The notes: generated by a model from the sequence alone, not told the origin. DNA of 34,656 nt from an uncultured Bacteroidales bacterium (GCA_902801485.1 CADCIP010000057.1:1-34656), one strand, 5' to 3'. Counted from the first letter of the stretch, positions 1-6,480 are shown. Program-made: numbers and translations.

Positions 1-22
1 TCTCCGCGGTAGAAATGCGTTG

Positions 23-54
23 CAAAGGTAAGCGGATTTTTGAGAACCACCAAA
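23..54 (-). promoter_or_regulatory. Bacteroidetes-type promoter reading out of the left edge
   Basis: Read on the minus strand there is TTTG, a 20-base spacer, then TACCTTTG (-7 box at 23-30). This fits the Bacteroidetes consensus TTTG-N19-21-TAnnTTTG. It would start a transcript near base 16 that leaves the window, so its gene is not visible. Confidence 0.6.
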
Positions 55-146
55 AAGCAAGTCCGAAGTGTTAAAATCTAAAAGTAGTTGATATACAGAG
101 ATTTATCTCTATATGTTTTTCATTGTTTGTAGTTGTTTAGAGGTCT

Positions 147-923
147 CTAAATACAGCGAAAAAAAGCGAACTCTCCGATGCTTGTCACGCTTTTGGGGAT
201 GGTGATGGAGGTCAGACCAGTGCAATGATCGAAGGCATGGTTGCCTATGTTTGTCACACTATTTGGGAAAGTGAAGGATGTCAAGCTGTAACAGTCCTGG
301 AAGGCAGAGTTTCCAATAGAAGTACAAGATGATATGTCACCTACTGAAGACAGGCTGAAACACTCCAAGAATGCATAGGTTCCGATGAAAGTACAAGATG
401 ACAAGTCACCTACTGTGGTTAGCCTGGAACAACCACGGAATGTGTTGGTTTCGATGGAAGTACAGGATGACAAGTCACCCACAGAGGTCAGGCTGGTGCA
501 ACCACAAAATGCCTGCTCGCCAATGGAAGTACAGGATGACAAGTCACCCACAGAGGTCAGACTGGTGCAATCTTCGAATGCATAGTATGCAATGGAAGTA
601 TAAGATGACAAGTCACCCACGGAGGTCAGGCTGGAACAACCACGGAAGGCAGAGCCCCCAATGGAGGTAACTTGATAGGTCACACCACCATACGAAACAG
701 TAGCTGGTATTGTGATACTACCCGTTGTAGACCTATCAATAGCAGGTGAATAATATCCACCTTCTCCTACTTGAACAGTTTTATCCGTAGTACTTGTAAC
801 ACTGAAAGTCATCTCAACACCCTCTACTGTATTGGCAGTAAATGTCATTCCGACATACTGTCCATAAGCAACAATGCTCATTAGCATCCCTGCAAGAAAA
901 GAGATTAGTTTTTTTGTTTTCAT
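147..923 (-). CDS. BspA-like leucine-rich-repeat surface protein, short or C-terminally truncated
   Basis: The product is a secreted LRR_5 (BspA/TpLRR) protein, a family linked in Bacteroidales to adhesion and surface display. I chose the ATG at 923 because it begins a clear signal peptide (MKTKKLISFLAGMLMSIVAYGQ); an upstream in-frame start at 968 would bury it. After about 75 residues of non-repeat sequence there are seven to eight 23-residue repeats of the type CTSLTSVGDLSSCTSIGEQAF. The 258-residue product stops inside a repeat (SIGEFAFFRCI then TAG), with no cap, sorting domain or Por-type tail. Relatives are usually several hundred residues, so this is a small family member or a gene cut at its 3' end. 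A run of seven T (sense strand) lies just before the stop. The family is clear; the function is not. Confidence 0.8.
   Translation of the reverse strand: MKTKKLISFLAGMLMSIVAYGQYVGMTFTANTVEGVEMTFSVTSTTDKTVQVGEGGYYSPAIDRSTTGSITIPATVSYGGVTYQVTSIGGSAFRGCSSLTSVGDLSSYTSIAYYAFEDCTSLTSVGDLSSCTSIGEQAFCGCTSLTSVGDLSSCTSIETNTFRGCSRLTTVGDLSSCTFIGTYAFLECFSLSSVGDISSCTSIGNSAFQDCYSLTSFTFPNSVTNIGNHAFDHCTGLTSITIPKSVTSIGEFAFFRCI
388..650 (-). repeat. 69-bp tandem repeats inside the LRR gene
   Basis: On the plus strand, copies beginning GAAGTACAGGATGACAAGTC recur with an exact 69-base period near 457, 526 and 595, with diverged copies on either side. Each unit is 23 codons, one leucine-rich repeat. The near identity of the DNA points to recent duplication and makes copy number likely to vary. 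Confidence 0.75.
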
Positions 924-1236
924 GTCTGAACGATTTTTAATGTTAATATTTTTGATTTGTGAATACAATACAAAAAAAACGTGGACTTCATTCGTCTACG
1001 TTCTTCGAGGTATCGGCAAACACCTAACACACTATATACGAGTAAAAGCCCACGCCTTGGCGTGAGCATCCGAGCTTTTTACTCTTGTGTGTTCTCTAAA
1101 TTTTTGCCGAATTTCGAAGAACAAGAATCTAAGCGGACGCTTCTTTATGTTATATGTCTTTTGTTTCTATCTGTTTATTTGCTCATAGGCGATAATAAAT
1201 TATTATTGAACATTGAACATTATAATACAACGATTT
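924..1236. other. Intergenic region between the BspA-like gene and hepT
   Basis: This 313-base stretch holds no convincing gene. Its main content is the imperfect palindrome at 1000-1122. The rest is AT-rich. No clear TAnnTTTG box was seen for the BspA-like gene on the minus strand. Confidence 0.6.
1000..1122. repeat. 123-bp imperfect palindrome (large hairpin or MITE-like element)
   Basis: The outer arms GTTCTTCGA (1000-1008) and TCGAAGAAC (1114-1122) are perfect complements. Further paired blocks follow inward: TCGGCAAA with TTTGCCGA, CACAC with GTGTG, GAGTAAAA with TTTTACTC, and a central CACGCC/GGCGTG. The whole segment could fold into one long, bulged hairpin. It carries no reading frame of note. 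Confidence 0.65.
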
Positions 1237-1575
1237 TTATTCGTTTATCAACTCTTCTACCTCTTTTTTAAGAAGAGGAAGATGGTTTATAATGATACTC
1301 CAAAGGATATCTGAGGATAAACTGTCATAGGCATGAATGATATAATTCCTTGTATCTACAATCTTGCGTGCATTGGATATCTTGATATCGGGATACTGTT
1401 TTAGGACCCTATTTATGGCTTCACCCATTATTTCTATGTTACGTTCCACAGCCCTTCTAAGCATGAGGTTAGAAGTGAACTCATTAAATTGTTTAGGGCG
1501 GTCTTCGAAGTAGGAAAGTACTTCTGTTACTGCCCCAAGAACATCATATAGATATTTCTGCAATGTTTCATCCAT
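1237..1575 (-). CDS. hepT: HepT-like HEPN-domain toxin (DUF86)
   Basis: This 112-residue all-helical protein is the toxin of a MntA-HepT type VII toxin-antitoxin pair; family members act on RNA. The HEPN signature R-x4-H-x-Y is present as RNYIIHAY (R76, H81, Y83). The tyrosine is the residue known in this family to be AMPylated by the partner. The ATG at 1575 gives an 8-base overlap with the end of mntA (ATGGATGA), indicating translational coupling. An upstream in-frame start at 1599 is possible but would overlap more. All key residues are intact, so the toxin looks functional. Confidence 0.85.
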   Translation of the reverse strand: MDETLQKYLYDVLGAVTEVLSYFEDRPKQFNEFTSNLMLRRAVERNIEIMGEAINRVLKQYPDIKISNARKIVDTRNYIIHAYDSLSSDILWSIIINHLPLLKKEVEELINE

Positions 1576-1870
1576 AGATTGGCACCTTTGTACGATCAAC
1601 GTTTTGACGGAAAATAGGATTGCGAATTGAATTGTCCTCTACCAAATCAACAGAACGGCCAAGCTCAGATTCTAATGAATGTTTTAGACTGAAAAAGTTT
1701 GTTACATAATCTGAAATGTCGGCAGTGTTGAAGTGAACAAGAAAATCAATATCGCTATCGGAAGTAAAACGGGGAGTCAGTACGGAACCAAACACATAAA
1801 GATTCATCACACGGTGATGCTTACACAGTGCTATGATTTTTTCTAGGGAATCCGTTATAATCTGGTTCAT
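1568..1870 (-). CDS. mntA: MntA-like minimal nucleotidyltransferase antitoxin
   Basis: This 100-residue minimal nucleotidyltransferase of the polymerase-beta fold neutralises HepT in characterised pairs by adding AMP to its HEPN tyrosine. The signature G-S-x10-D-x-D is intact (G28, S29, D40, D42, followed by FLV). I chose the ATG at 1870 because the longer frame to 1951 adds a low-complexity leader unlike the family. A promoter lies at 1987-2017, and the gene overlaps hepT at its 3' end, so the pair forms an antitoxin-first operon. Confidence 0.85.
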   Translation of the reverse strand: MNQIITDSLEKIIALCKHHRVMNLYVFGSVLTPRFTSDSDIDFLVHFNTADISDYVTNFFSLKHSLESELGRSVDLVEDNSIRNPIFRQNVDRTKVPIYG

Positions 1871-1986
1871 AAGTTTAATGCTTCGTTTATTTCCGATAAA
1901 ATTGTGAGCCAGCCGCTGCCAGCTGCCTCCCTCATTCACCACCCAATGCATTGTGCATAAAGCAGAAAAACAGAGGCTTCACTTTG

Positions 1987-2017
1987 CAAAAATACGATTT
2001 AGTGAGAGAAGAACAAA
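1987..2017 (-). promoter_or_regulatory. Promoter of mntA-hepT
   Basis: The minus strand reads TTTG, 19 bases, then TATTTTTG (-7 box at 1987-1994). This matches the Bacteroidetes consensus in both sequence and spacing. It predicts a start near 1980 and a leader of roughly 110 bases before mntA. Confidence 0.65.
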
Positions 2018-2482
2018 ATAAAAATGTATTTTTTTCTTCCGAACGTGAGTATTTTAGAGACCTTTGTCTCAAATATAGCGATTATTTTAATACAACCAAC
2101 AAAAAACGACACTAAATTCATAAGATGATGTCTATAACGTCAACGTCAACTGATTAAGTCTAAGGCCAAGAGCCGACATTTGTACACTCCTCGACCCAAC
2201 ACGTGCAGACCCCTGGGCATCGCACGTGCAGACTCCCGAGTCCGCAAATTGAAACAGTTATCGGTTATTGACACAAGTTTCGCATGTTAAGAAGATATAG
2301 GAAGATAGATGTAGATAGCCGCTTTTCAGCGGCGGAAGATAGAGGACATTACTCTGTCTACTGTGATGGTAAGGCAAAACTAATGTCTTTTATCTCCATC
2401 TATCTCCTTTTAACTCCCTTTATCTACAAGGCAAGCGGAGCTTGCGAAGGATGAATGAAGAATTATTGAAGTTAACGTATGA
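2018..2482. other. Gene-free region upstream of mntA
   Basis: No plausible gene was found here. It contains a pair of CACGTGCAGAC direct repeats (2200-2210 and 2223-2233, 23 bases apart, each containing the palindrome CACGTG), a small hairpin GCCGCT-TTTC-AGCGGC (2318-2333), and purine-rich runs of the AGATAG type facing pyrimidine-rich runs of the TATCTCC type. Confidence 0.5.
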
Positions 2483-2490
2483 AAAACGGT

Positions 2491-2544
2491 GAGTTAACTC
2501 AAATGATCAATCGAGTTAACTCAATCGATTAATCGAGTTAACTC
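2491..2544. repeat. Three palindromes GAGTTAACTC at exact 22-bp spacing
   Basis: The 10-base palindrome GAGTTAACTC occurs at 2491-2500, 2513-2522 and 2535-2544, each start exactly 22 bases after the last. The block is bounded by AAAAACGGT on the left and ACGGTTTTT on the right. The outer copies can therefore pair into a long hairpin with a T-run on either strand. It lies about 45 bases after the stop of the HAD gene (minus strand), so it may be a terminator. The phasing also resembles a multi-site operator. Confidence 0.7.
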
Positions 2545-2588
2545 ACGGTTTTTGGGGGTATTTTGAAAATTTTCGGAAGAAGAGCCAT

Positions 2589-3374
2589 TTATATTAGGCG
2601 AAAATGCTGTAAAGCCTTTAGGATTCCATCTTCGTCAACAGAGGATGTAACGTAATCAGCTTCATGCTTCAGGGAATCAAGGGCATTACCCATCGCTACA
2701 CCGATGCCTGCGGTACGTATCATAGAAGAGTCATTGCCTCCATCGCCAAAAGCTATTGTATGCTGTGGGTTCAGCCCCAGATGATGCGTCATCGCCAAAA
2801 GACCTTCGCCCTTATCAGCTCCCTTAGCTGTTATATCAGTAAAGGCAGGATGCCATCGGCCAACGGTACAATCAGTCAGGCGAGCCATCATTTCCTTCTC
2901 GTAATCCTCATCGAAGAAAGGCGTCAGTTGGAAAATGCGTTGCTGGAGCACTTCATCAAAAGGACGGGCCTGATTCAGGTTCTCCACACAAATTTCCTGG
3001 CGGAAGATTCTGTCCACTTGGCCCAACGGATCATGCACAGCCACATCTTTCTCACCCACCATAATCAGTCCGTAGTTCTTCTCTAAAGCATCCTTCATCA
3101 CAAAACGGGCCGTTTCATTCGCAATCTCCTTACACCTTACCACCTTATCACCCACAAAACACAAGGCGCCGTTAATAGTTACGTAGCCGTCTATCAGATG
3201 CTCTATGGCACCAAGGTTAGTGATGATGAGAGGCGGACGGCCTGTAGCAATAAACACCTTATGCCCTGCTTCTTTTGCCAGAGTCAGAGCCTGTATGGTA
3301 GAATCAGGAATCTGGTGTGTTCTGAAGCTCACCAGTGTCCCGTCTATATCAAAAAACAATGCGTACTGTTTCAT
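2589..3374 (-). CDS. Cof-type HAD-superfamily phosphatase (subclass IIB)
   Basis: This 261-residue protein is a cytoplasmic haloacid-dehalogenase-type phosphatase, probably acting on sugar phosphates or similar small metabolites; the sequence does not show the substrate. Motif I is FDIDGT (nucleophile D9, acid D11), motif II is the IATGR region, a lysine lies in AKGADKGEG, and motif IV is GDGGNDSSM. The length and the large cap between motifs II and III fit the Cof/YidA group. It sits about 110 bases downstream of efp on the same strand, with a strong hairpin just before its start and no obvious promoter of its own. Confidence 0.85.
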   Translation of the reverse strand: MKQYALFFDIDGTLVSFRTHQIPDSTIQALTLAKEAGHKVFIATGRPPLIITNLGAIEHLIDGYVTINGALCFVGDKVVRCKEIANETARFVMKDALEKNYGLIMVGEKDVAVHDPLGQVDRIFRQEICVENLNQARPFDEVLQQRIFQLTPFFDEDYEKEMMARLTDCTVGRWHPAFTDITAKGADKGEGLLAMTHHLGLNPQHTIAFGDGGNDSSMIRTAGIGVAMGNALDSLKHEADYVTSSVDEDGILKALQHFRLI

Positions 3375-3381
3375 TATGAAT

Positions 3382-3410
3382 AAAAAAGTCCTGGGATAAA
3401 AGCCCAGGAC
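3382..3410 (-). terminator. Intrinsic terminator-like hairpin after efp, 14 bases from the HAD start codon
   Basis: GTCCTGGG and CCCAGGAC (3388-3410) form a perfect 8-bp stem with a 7-base loop. On the minus strand it is followed by CTTTTTT. It would end the efp transcript, but it also forms the immediate leader of the HAD gene, whose ATG is at 3374. Partial read-through may set HAD expression. Confidence 0.7.
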
Positions 3411-3438
3411 TATATTTTAAGCCACCTCGCCTTTAAAG

Positions 3439-3475
3439 TTCCCCTCTCTCACGGGGGAGGGGTTAGGGGAGAGGC
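3439..3475 (-). repeat. C-rich/G-rich hairpin element, copy 1 (after efp)
   Basis: On the minus strand a C-rich arm with CCCCTAACCCCTCC is followed by a G-rich arm with GAGAGGGGAAC, so it can fold. It begins six bases after the efp stop codon, in the same orientation as the gene. Related copies lie near 6434, 15862, 18891 and 23328. Confidence 0.7.
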
Positions 3476-3481
3476 TGTGTA

Positions 3482-4048
3482 TTAAGCTTTTACACGACCC
3501 AAGTATGAACCGTCGCGGCTGTCAACCTCTACAATCTCCCCTTCCTCGATGAACAGAGGAACACGGATCTCGGCACCAGTCTCAACGCGAGCGGGCTTCA
3601 AAGTATTGGTAGCTGTATCACCCTTCAGACCAGGTTCTGTCCAAGTAACCTGCAGATGAACCTTTACAGGAACGTCAGCATACAAAACGGTTTCAGAACT
3701 TGCATCAACAACAACCTCCACATTCTCACTCTCCTTCAGGAAGTTAACGCCGTTAACCAAAGAGGGATGAATGTTAATCTGCTCGAAAGTCTCGTTATTC
3801 ATGAATACCAAGTCCTCACCATCCTTGTAGAGATACTGATAGGGACGACGTTCTACGCGAACATCCTCCAGTTTCTCACCGATGTTGAAACGCTTCTCAA
3901 TAACACCACCGTTTACAACATCCTTCAGGGTTACGTTCATAATAGTGTTTCCCTTACCGGGTTTGCGATGCAGGAAGTCGATACAGAAGTACAGTTTGCC
4001 ATCCATACGGATACAAACGCCTTTCTTAATGTCTTGTGAATTAATCAT
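3482..4048 (-). CDS. efp: Elongation factor P
   Basis: EF-P binds stalled ribosomes between the P and E sites and promotes peptide bonds at polyproline stretches. I chose the ATG at 4048 (MINSQDIKKG); it gives 188 residues, the usual family length, whereas the longer frame to 4120 runs through the promoter. The N-terminal KOW-like domain shows the loop RKPGKGN with K32 at the tip, the position that carries a modification in many bacteria. Two OB-type domains follow, and the C-terminus is the usual DSRDGSYLGR-type ending. It is driven from the repeat-borne promoter at 4091-4121. Confidence 0.95.
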   Translation of the reverse strand: MINSQDIKKGVCIRMDGKLYFCIDFLHRKPGKGNTIMNVTLKDVVNGGVIEKRFNIGEKLEDVRVERRPYQYLYKDGEDLVFMNNETFEQINIHPSLVNGVNFLKESENVEVVVDASSETVLYADVPVKVHLQVTWTEPGLKGDTATNTLKPARVETGAEIRVPLFIEEGEIVEVDSRDGSYLGRVKA

Positions 4049-4090
4049 AAAATTACCTTTATTTTGTACTGTTTTATACTTTTTCGGGTG

Positions 4091-4121
4091 CAAAGGTACG
4101 AATAAGCGAGGGAAATGCAAA
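4091..4121 (-). promoter_or_regulatory. Promoter of efp, inside inverted-repeat copy A
   Basis: The minus strand reads TTTG, 19 bases, TACCTTTG (-7 at 4091-4098), a perfect consensus. It predicts a start near 4084 and a 35-base leader. The promoter lies wholly inside a 96-bp repeat whose other copy drives the opposite operon. Confidence 0.8.
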
Positions 4122-4186
4122 AGAAAACCAGGATTTTCTTTTCATATCCGAGCGAAAGTACTTTCGGCGTTAGCCAAAGGTACGAA
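4091..4186 (-). repeat. 96-bp inverted repeat, copy A
   Basis: 4091-4186 is the reverse complement of 4601-4696 with only two mismatches, and 77 bases (4091-4167) are perfect. It includes the palindrome CGAAAGTACTTTCG (4153-4166). A diverged copy overlaps it at 4175-4258. Copies A and B flank rpmH and each carries an outward promoter. Confidence 0.9.
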
Positions 4187-4258
4187 TAAGTGAGAGAAAA
4201 GCCAAATTTATTTGAACTTTTCCGAACGAAAGTACCTTCGGCGGAGCCAAAGTTACAA
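4175..4258 (-). repeat. Diverged third copy of the promoter-bearing repeat
   Basis: This segment repeats the order seen in copy A: CAAAGGTACGAATAAG, GAG, GAAA, an AT-rich middle, then CGAAAGTACCTTCGG and GCCAAAG. It is head-to-tail with copy A. It keeps a minus-strand TACCTTTG box preceded by TTTG at about 20 bases, so it may be a second efp promoter. It has drifted far more than copies A and B. Confidence 0.6.
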
Positions 4259-4306
4259 AATAAATTGAAAATTGAAAATTGAAAATTGAAAAATTAAGGC
4301 CAATTC

Positions 4307-4337
4307 TTGCGTAATCAGAAAAAAAGTCATAATTTTG
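4307..4337 (+). promoter_or_regulatory. Promoter of rpmH
   Basis: TTG (4307-4309), 20 bases, then TAATTTTG (4330-4337) fits the Bacteroidetes promoter. It predicts a start near 4344 and a leader of about 40 bases. Just upstream (about 4264-4295) is a short tandem run of GAAAATT units. Confidence 0.65.
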
Positions 4338-4382
4338 CACCCCGAATCGGTATAGACAAACAAATAATAAGCAAAATAAGAT

Positions 4383-4538
4383 ATGAAAAGAACATTTCAG
4401 CCCCACAACCGTCGCCGTAACAACAAGCACGGTTTCCGTCAGAGAATGGCCACAGCTAATGGCCGTCGCGTTTTGGCTTCTCGTCGTGCTAAAGGTCGCA
4501 AGAAGTTGACCGTTTCTGACGAGAATCATGGCAAGTAA
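4383..4538 (+). CDS. rpmH: 50S ribosomal protein L34
   Basis: This 51-residue, highly basic protein of the large ribosomal subunit begins [12 protein letters not shown] and continues [26 protein letters not shown], which is the L34 signature. The tail TVSDENHGK is a short extension of the usual 44-47 residues. The gene has its own promoter and terminator. It stands alone, without the usual rnpA neighbour, and is flanked by the 96-bp inverted repeat. Confidence 0.95.
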   Translation: MKRTFQPHNRRRNNKHGFRQRMATANGRRVLASRRAKGRKKLTVSDENHGK

Positions 4539-4560
4539 AGTCAATTTTTACTTAAAATAG

Positions 4561-4602
4561 GAAAGAAGTAGGGGCAACTTTACTTCTTTCTTGTTTTTAT
4601 TT
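4561..4602 (+). terminator. Intrinsic terminator of rpmH
   Basis: GAAAGAAGTA (4561-4570) pairs perfectly with TACTTCTTTC (4581-4590) across a 10-base loop. A T-rich tail TTGTTTTTATTT follows. It lies 22 bases after the rpmH stop. Confidence 0.8.
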
Positions 4603-4696
4603 CGTAACTTTGGCTAACACCGAAAGTACTTTCGCTCGGATATGAAAAGAAAATCCTGGTTTTCTTTTGCATTTCCCTCGCTTATTCGTACCTTTG
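4601..4696 (+). repeat. 96-bp inverted repeat, copy B
   Basis: This is the partner of 4091-4186, in reverse orientation, with two mismatches over 96 bases. It starts at the end of the rpmH terminator and ends with the -7 box of the next operon. Confidence 0.9.
4666..4696 (+). promoter_or_regulatory. Promoter of the PASTA-rluD-ddl genes, inside repeat copy B
   Basis: TTTG (4666-4669), 19 bases, TACCTTTG (4689-4696) is a perfect consensus and is identical to the efp promoter. The predicted start near 4703 leaves a leader of about 20 bases before the ATG at 4723. Confidence 0.8.
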
Positions 4697-4722
4697 GGCG
4701 AATTATTAGACATTAGTTAATT

Positions 4723-5349
4723 ATGGATTTTTGGAAGAAGCTGACCAGTCCCATTGTTTACTGGAACCTTATTATGCTGGTTCTGGTAAGCATCGTCTTA
4801 CTAATCGTACTATGGTTCTGGATGAAGGACTACTCTCATCACGGCGAGCGTGTGGAGGTTCCTCAGACAAAAGGAATGTTGTTGGCCGATGCAGAGTACG
4901 AGTTGGAAAAGCAAGGCCTGGTGGTTGTCATCTCAGACTCATCCTACAATCGTAACCTGCCCGCAGGAACAGTTCTGGAAATGACTCCTGCTGCAGGCAG
5001 CAAGGTAAAGACAGGCAGAAACATCTACCTTACCATCAACACAAGGAATGTTCCTACCCTACCCATCCCAGATATTGCCGATAACTGCTCGCTGCGTGAA
5101 GCAGAAGCCCGCCTGAAGTCGTTAGGCTTCAAACTGGGCCCCATAGAATATGCACCAGGCGACAAGGATTGGGTACTATCCGTTAAATGCAAGGGACGTA
5201 CCGTTGTAACAGGTGACCGTGTGGAGATTGACTGCCCCATCACCTTAGTGGTAGGTAACAACAACGATGGTATAGGAGACGAGTTTGAGGATGAAGAATG
5301 GGATGACTTCAGTGATGACGAAGTCTCATTATCTTCTGATGAAGAATAA
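4723..5349 (+). CDS. Membrane-anchored PASTA-domain protein
   Basis: This 208-residue protein has a short cytoplasmic N-terminus, one transmembrane helix (about residues 13-34, LIMLVLVSIVLLIVLWFW) and an extracytoplasmic part. Two PASTA domains follow (about 45-107 and 110-178); the first contains the usual AxxxLexxGL and PAGTVLEMTPAAGSKVKTG. PASTA domains bind peptidoglycan fragments or beta-lactam-like ligands. There is no kinase or transpeptidase domain. The C-terminus is strongly acidic (EFEDEEWDDFSDDE). It precedes an RluD-type synthase and ddl, an arrangement I recall as common in Bacteroidales, and ddl makes a cell-wall link plausible. The exact role is unknown. Confidence 0.85.
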   Translation: MDFWKKLTSPIVYWNLIMLVLVSIVLLIVLWFWMKDYSHHGERVEVPQTKGMLLADAEYELEKQGLVVVISDSSYNRNLPAGTVLEMTPAAGSKVKTGRNIYLTINTRNVPTLPIPDIADNCSLREAEARLKSLGFKLGPIEYAPGDKDWVLSVKCKGRTVVTGDRVEIDCPITLVVGNNNDGIGDEFEDEEWDDFSDDEVSLSSDEE

Positions 5350-5386
5350 ACGGTAAACCGTGAACAGTAAACGGTAAACTACAATA

Positions 5387-6448
5387 ATGGCGGAATTTGA
5401 CGGAGATTTTTTGAACGAGGAAGAAGACGACATCCTCTCTGTAGCCCCAGAGGAACACGAGCATTGGCGCATAGAGGTCGATAAAGGCCAAAACGCTGTG
5501 CGCATTGACAAGTTCCTGATGGATCACATGGGTGATACCAGCAGGAACCGCATCCAGAAGGCTGCCGAAGCAGGATGTATCCGCGTAAATGACAAGCCCG
5601 TCAAAAGTAACTACAAGGTCAAGCCATACGATGTTATCACGTTGGTACTGGACCGTCCCAAGCGTGACTGGGAGATTGTTCCCGAGGAGATACCACTGAA
5701 TGTGGTCTATGAAGACAACCAGTTGCTGGTCATCAACAAACCTGCAGGAATGGTAGTCCATCCGGGCTGTGGCAATTATAGCGGAACGTTGGTGAATGCG
5801 CTGGCCTGGCACATGAGGGACAATCACGACTTCGACCCCAACGACCCCACCGTAGGACTCGTACACCGCATCGACAAAGACACCAGTGGCTTGTTGGTAA
5901 TAGCCAAGACTGCCGAAGCAAAGACACATCTGTGCAAGCAGTTCTTCTATCATACTACCCGCCGCCAGTACAATGCGCTGGTTTGGGGACCGTTCAAGGA
6001 GGACGACGGCACCATAGAGGGTAACATCGGCCGACATCCGAAGGACCGTCTGCAGATGGCTGTTTATCCGACAGACAGCGAGATTGGCAAACCTGCCATT
6101 ACGCACTATCACGTACTGGAGCGCTTTGGTGCCGTTACCTTGGTGGAATGCAGACTGGAAACAGGCCGTACCCATCAGATTCGTGCCCACATGCGGCATC
6201 TGGGCCATCCGCTCTTTGCCGACGAGCGATATGGAGGCGACCAGATTCTTCGCGGAGAACTCACGGCCTCGTACAAGGCATTCATCCATAACTGCATGAC
6301 CGTCTGCCCCCGCCAGGCACTCCATGCCAAGACGCTGGGATTCGTTCATCCCACCACAGGAGAAGAAATGTTTTTCGATTCGGAGCTGCCCGAGGACATG
6401 ACAGCCCTATTAGATAAATGGAGAAAAAGGGTAGCCCCTCTCCCCTAA
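5387..6448 (+). CDS. rluD: RluD-type 23S rRNA pseudouridine synthase
   Basis: The enzyme isomerises uridines of 23S rRNA to pseudouridine. An S4 RNA-binding domain spans about residues 30-90 (VRIDKFLMDHMG, GCIRVNDKPVKSNYKV). The catalytic domain carries VINKPAGMVVHP and GLVHRIDKDTSGLLV, with D163 as catalytic aspartate, then ETGRTHQIRAHM. The length of 353 residues fits the RluA/C/D family; the subtype is inferred from the S4 domain and context. The protein ends KRVAPLP, and the last residues and the stop (GCCCCTCTCCCCTAA) are supplied by a dispersed C-rich repeat, so the original C-terminus has been replaced or extended. Confidence 0.85.
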   Translation: MAEFDGDFLNEEEDDILSVAPEEHEHWRIEVDKGQNAVRIDKFLMDHMGDTSRNRIQKAAEAGCIRVNDKPVKSNYKVKPYDVITLVLDRPKRDWEIVPEEIPLNVVYEDNQLLVINKPAGMVVHPGCGNYSGTLVNALAWHMRDNHDFDPNDPTVGLVHRIDKDTSGLLVIAKTAEAKTHLCKQFFYHTTRRQYNALVWGPFKEDDGTIEGNIGRHPKDRLQMAVYPTDSEIGKPAITHYHVLERFGAVTLVECRLETGRTHQIRAHMRHLGHPLFADERYGGDQILRGELTASYKAFIHNCMTVCPRQALHAKTLGFVHPTTGEEMFFDSELPEDMTALLDKWRKRVAPLP

Positions 6449-6480
6449 CCTTCCCCCAAATGGGAGGGAGAAAGGCCTCA
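6434..6480 (+). repeat. C-rich/G-rich hairpin element, copy 2 (rluD 3' end)
   Basis: A C-rich arm beginning GCCCCTCTCCCCTAACC is followed by CTTCCCCC-AAAT-GGGAGGGAG, which folds. It encodes the last four residues and the stop codon of the pseudouridine synthase, and has the same orientation as that gene. Confidence 0.75.

Noticed and set aside
388-650. Regularly spaced repeats resembling a CRISPR array
   Set aside because: The 69-bp period is 23 codons of a leucine-rich repeat, the units differ by substitution over their whole length, and no spacers or cas genes exist.
385-670. Plus-strand frames with repeated DDKSPTEVRLVQP-type units
   Set aside because: They are shadows of the 69-bp leucine-rich repeats of the minus-strand BspA-like gene, which has a signal peptide and a known repeat family.
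981-1271. Plus-strand frame of 96 residues over the palindrome
   Set aside because: Translation has no family resemblance, and the sequence is better explained by the 123-bp palindrome and AT-rich spacer.
4170-4544. Minus-strand frame of 124 residues over rpmH
   Set aside because: It is antisense to a certain ribosomal gene and runs through the promoter repeats; it has no family resemblance.
5309-6349. Long minus-strand frame of 346 residues
   Set aside because: It lies wholly antisense to the RluD-type synthase, whose motifs are unmistakable.
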